DNA from: an uncultured Spirochaetaceae bacterium
GTDB taxonomy: Bacteria > Spirochaetota > Spirochaetia > Treponematales > Treponemataceae
Direction of reading: 5' to 3'
NCBI GenBank assembly: GCA_902772605.1
Contig: CACYBG010000043.1
Location: forward strand, 1 to 5,328
DNA length: 5,328 nucleotides
The notes below the pieces were generated by a model. It ran no database searches, was not told the origin of the DNA, and saw nothing but the letters and a program-made list of their open reading frames with translations. Numbering within the stretch: position 1 is the first letter of the stretch; each line of letters starts with the position of its first letter. The position numbers and the translations under genes are program-made. Positions 5,000 to 5,328 of this stretch are shown piece after piece.

Positions 5000-5031
5000 A
5001 ACGCCCCCGTACAGGAGTTTTTCTATCGCAG

Positions 5032-5328
5032 CTATTGTTTATTGAGAAAATCATAAATACTTTTATTTTCTGTTGCGAACTCAAAAGAATCTACAACAGA
5101 TTTATCGTCTTTCCATAAGAAACGATGCTTACAAGTTTCATCCAAGATACAAATCAACTTATCTATAGATTTGCACCATTTTTCACTTTCCGTTTTAATT
5201 ACTTCAAGAATTTTACGAACATTCTCATCATTGGAAGTGGCAGAATAATTAAATATGCCCTGTTTCTGTTTTTCTAATTTGGTTTCCAAAATGGATTTTT
5301 CTAGGAATATTTCACATGCAGAAATATA
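5032..5328 (-). CDS. C-terminal part of an AT-rich gene of unknown function
   Basis: The frame is open from the right edge to the TAG at 5032, giving the last 98 residues. The only possible start inside is a TTG at 5289 with no ribosome site. The codons before it read naturally up to the edge (YISACEIFLEKSIL), so the gene almost certainly begins outside the window. The visible protein is hydrophilic and probably helical, with several charged stretches (ILETKLEKQKQG, VRKILEVIKTESEKW) and no membrane segment or signal peptide. It has four cysteines and no motif I recognise. About 30 percent of the bases are G or C (71 of 240 counted at 5041-5280), against 51 percent in a 120-base sample of the aldo/keto reductase gene. 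This suggests a different origin, such as recent transfer. It is separated from the other genes by the structured gap. Function unknown. Confidence 0.65.
   Translation of the reverse strand, partial: YISACEIFLEKSILETKLEKQKQGIFNYSATSNDENVRKILEVIKTESEKWCKSIDKLICILDETCKHRFLWKDDKSVVDSFEFATENKSIYDFLNKQ

Larger units (their letters stand above)
4641..5031. other. Gene-free stretch rich in hairpins and repeats
   Basis: About 390 bp separate the AT-rich partial gene from the aldo/keto reductase. I see no convincing ORF, tRNA or transposase here. The stretch alternates GC-rich blocks (about 4690-4800 and 4920-5015) with an AT-rich block (about 4800-4920). It holds a near-identical pair of direct repeats, at least five stem-loops and one long inverted repeat, listed separately. 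This density resembles a cluster of dispersed intergenic repeats or the worn remains of a mobile element. Confidence 0.6.

Noticed and set aside
4934..5000. Integron attC-like site, because a gene end is followed by an imperfect structured element containing GTTAGAAC
   Set aside because: The outer arms are GCGGGGTG and CACCCCGC and do not match the RYYYAAC and GTTRRRY core sites. The GTT and AAC triplets nearby do not form the required pair, and no integrase gene is visible.
5287..5289. TTG start giving an 85-residue complete protein
   Set aside because: There is no ribosome site and the frame continues with natural codons to the window edge, so the gene is most likely partial.

Overview
The window looks like part of a Treponema-like (spirochaete) chromosome. 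This is an inference from general character, not from a marker gene. All six recognisable genes lie on the minus strand and use ordinary codons. Three of them begin with signal peptides of the type seen on spirochaete envelope proteins, one looks like an outer-membrane beta-barrel, and one is a membrane-embedded LuxR-type regulator. The main gene block has intermediate GC: 61 of 120 bases counted at 4021-4140 are G or C.

Layout in the direction of transcription, from high to low coordinates. (1) 5032-5328 is the C-terminal end of an AT-rich gene of unknown function whose start lies outside the window. (2) 4641-5031 is a gene-free stretch of about 390 bp packed with hairpins and repeats, with no convincing ORF. 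(3) 3583-4605 encodes a complete aldo/keto reductase with a C-terminal iron-sulfur domain. (4) 2653-3486 encodes a protein with about six membrane segments and a C-terminal LuxR/GerE-type helix-turn-helix. (5) 1773-2528 encodes a secreted protein, probably an outer-membrane beta-barrel. (6) 639-1628 encodes a secreted protein with an SH3-like domain followed by ankyrin-type repeats. (7) 1-541 is the N-terminal part of another secreted protein that runs off the left edge.

The genes are co-directional but do not look like one tight operon. Gaps are about 95-145 bp, and good sigma70-type promoters precede four genes (the genes starting at 541, 2528, 3486 and about 4605). The gene at 1628 has no clear promoter and may be read from the upstream gene through a structured spacer. 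Three envelope-type genes lie next to a membrane-bound transcription factor. Helically spaced GGTCA repeats sit directly upstream of the -35 box of the beta-barrel gene. A plausible but unproven reading is a small envelope-response locus in which the membrane regulator acts on its neighbour.

The strongest unusual signals are: a consensus promoter (TTGACA, 17 bp, TATAAT) that places the predicted transcription start on the A of the ATG, implying a leaderless mRNA for the gene at 541; the GGTCA repeat array at 2601-2657; two stem-loops whose mismatches become G-U pairs only in minus-strand RNA; and the structured, GC-rich region next to the AT-rich partial gene. I did not find a CRISPR array, tRNA, rRNA, transposase or recognisable defence system.
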